Positions 4,736 through 5,897 of a stretch of 5,897 bases of DNA are shown here, one piece after another. The notes below the pieces were generated by a model. That model worked only from the letters and a program-made list of their open reading frames with translations, did no database searches and was not told where the DNA came from. Position 1 is the stretch's first letter. Each line of letters starts with the position of its first letter. The stretch spans positions 1 to 5,897 of the forward strand of contig JAEWBU010000061.1 of assembly GCA_023390985.1 (NCBI GenBank). The letters run 5' to 3'. Source of the stretch: Pseudomonadota bacterium (lineage in GTDB: Bacteria; Pseudomonadota; Gammaproteobacteria; Burkholderiales; Burkholderiaceae_C). The position numbers and the translations under genes are program-made.

Positions 4736-5897
4736 GCCTGGCCGTCGAGTTCCGCGAGGTCACGCGCAACTTCGGCCCGGTGCAGGTGCTGCACGGCGTG
4801 AGCTTCGCCATCCCGCCCGGCCGCGTGGTCGGGCTGCTGGGGGAGAACGGCGCGGGCAAGTCCACGCTGATGAAGATCCTGTCCGGCTACCTGGAGCCCA
4901 GCTCCGGCCAGATCCTGGTCGACGGCCGGCCGGTGCACTTCCGAACCTCGCGCGAGGCGGAGGCCCGCGGCATCGTCCTGATCCACCAGGAATTCAACCT
5001 GGCCGAGGACCTCACCATCGCGCAGAACATCTTCCTCGGGCACGAGAGGACGCGCGGCTGGCTGCTCGACGACGAGGCGATGCGGGACGCGACCCGCGAG
5101 GTGCTGCGCCAGGTGGGACTGGACGCCGATCCCGATACCCGCGTGCGCCAGCTGATCGTCGCCGAAAAGCAGCTGGTGGAGATCGCCAAGGCGCTGGCGC
5201 GCAAGGCGCGGCTGCTGGTGATGGACGAGCCCACGGCGACGCTCACGCCCGGCGAGACGCAGCGGCTGTTCGGCCTGATGGCGCAGCTGAAGTCCGAGGG
5301 CGTGACCCTGATCTACATCTCGCACAAGCTCGACGAGGTCGAGCGCGTCACCGACGAGGTGGTGGTGATGCGCGACGGCCGCTTCGTCGCGCGCCGGCCC
5401 ACCGCCACGCTCACCCGCCACGAGATGGCCAACCTGATGGTCGGCCGCGAGATCACCGACCTGTTCCCGGCCAAGGACCCCGCGCCCGGGGGCGCGCCGC
5501 TGCTGCAGGTGAAGGGCTTCTCGGTCCCGGGCTGGGCCCGCGACATCAGCTTCGAGGTGCGGGCCGGCGAGATCCTGGGCTTCGCGGGGCTGGTCGGCGC
5601 CGGCCGCACCGAACTGTTCGAGGGACTGCTCGGGCTGCGCCCAGGCAGCGTCGGCAGCATCGCCGTCGACGGCCGCGAGCTGCGCCTGCACAACCCGCGC
5701 GAGGCCGCCGATGAAGGCATCACCTACCTCAGCGAGGACCGCAAGGGCAAGGGCCTGCACGTGGACTTCGGCCTGCGCGAGAACCTCACGCTCATGAACC
5801 TGCGCGACTACGCGCAGCCGGTGCTCGCGCCGGCGCGCGAGCAGCAGGCGCTGGAGGAGGCCGTGCGCGCCTTCGGCATCCGCGCCGGCGACCTGCG
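4732..5897 (+). CDS. Sugar ABC transporter ATP-binding protein, RbsA/XylG/MglA type (3' end missing)
   Basis: The 388 complete codons visible cover the first nucleotide-binding domain and most of the second of a tandem ATPase normally about 500 residues long. It powers uptake of a monosaccharide or similar solute (CUT2 class) at the inner membrane, with a permease and periplasmic binding protein. Domain 1 shows Walker A GENGAGKST (37-45), Q-loop HQEFN (85-89), a degenerate signature LIVAEKQ (141-147), Walker B LLVMDEP (161-167), D-loop ATLT (169-172) and switch histidine YISHKLDEV (195-203). Domain 2 begins about 257 and has the altered Walker A GLVGAGRTE (286-294), with Arg for Lys, and the family motif YLSEDRKGKGL (332-342). 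Both are normal for this family, in which the second site is thought to be catalytically weak. The start overlaps the ROK stop by ATGA. The protein continues past the right edge, where the second signature and Walker B are expected. The family is certain; the sugar is not. Confidence 0.95.
   Translation, partial: MSLAVEFREVTRNFGPVQVLHGVSFAIPPGRVVGLLGENGAGKSTLMKILSGYLEPSSGQILVDGRPVHFRTSREAEARGIVLIHQEFNLAEDLTIAQNIFLGHERTRGWLLDDEAMRDATREVLRQVGLDADPDTRVRQLIVAEKQLVEIAKALARKARLLVMDEPTATLTPGETQRLFGLMAQLKSEGVTLIYISHKLDEVERVTDEVVVMRDGRFVARRPTATLTRHEMANLMVGREITDLFPAKDPAPGGAPLLQVKGFSVPGWARDISFEVRAGEILGFAGLVGAGRTELFEGLLGLRPGSVGSIAVDGRELRLHNPREAADEGITYLSEDRKGKGLHVDFGLRENLTLMNLRDYAQPVLAPAREQQALEEAVRAFGIRAGDL

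Noticed and set aside
4719..5714. A 331-codon plus-strand frame starting just before the ABC gene.
   Set aside because: It is Arg/Gly/Ala-rich and out of frame with the ATPase, whose Walker and switch motifs are clear in the frame starting at 4732.
3605..5760. Long minus-strand open frames opposite the ROK and ABC genes (3605-4720 and 4600-5760).
   Set aside because: Same antisense GC effect: His/Gln/Arg/Ala-rich, no motifs, and fully covered by confident plus-strand genes.

Overview
The window is a GC-rich stretch of bacterial chromosome, roughly 70% G+C by eye, with strong third-position G/C codon bias. Every gene is ordinary and intact except where it is cut by a window edge. The base composition, the type of threonine dehydratase, and the mix of DUF1328, FUSC and ROK/sugar-ABC genes suggest a betaproteobacterium of the Burkholderiales, perhaps Comamonadaceae-like. 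This placement is inferred from protein style alone.

Left part (1-804), minus strand: a small two-helix membrane protein of the DUF1328/UPF0391 family (E. coli YtjA type) lies upstream of a PLP-dependent threonine dehydratase-like enzyme, whose 3' end runs off the left edge. The 34-nt gap between them holds two overlapping, mutually exclusive inverted repeats, one ending a single base before the dehydratase ATG. The last ~15 visible codons of the dehydratase do not look like the family and end in a perfect hairpin at the window edge. That may be a contig-end artefact or real gene damage.

Middle part (805-3418): a 256-nt divergent intergenic region contains short hairpins but no convincing promoter. 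It is followed on the plus strand by a two-gene unit: a 12-helix MFS transporter of the AraJ/YdhP type, then, 9 nt later, a short FUSC-family membrane protein. The pair looks like an export or tolerance cassette of unknown substrate.

Right part (3419-5897): a 114-nt intergenic region carries a sigma70-like promoter, an imperfect 10-bp inverted repeat whose downstream arm falls inside the promoter spacer, and a TTGGCCAA palindrome. It precedes a ROK-family transcriptional regulator whose stop codon overlaps (ATGA) the start of a sugar-type ABC transporter ATPase, cut by the right edge. The likely scheme is a ROK repressor that senses a sugar and controls both itself and the uptake transporter that follows; permease and binding-protein genes are expected beyond the window. 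The sugar cannot be named from this sequence.

I saw no RNA gene, insertion sequence, CRISPR array or clear novel system. The items most worth a second look are the regulatory architecture ahead of the ROK gene, the overlapping hairpins ahead of the dehydratase, and the anomalous left edge.
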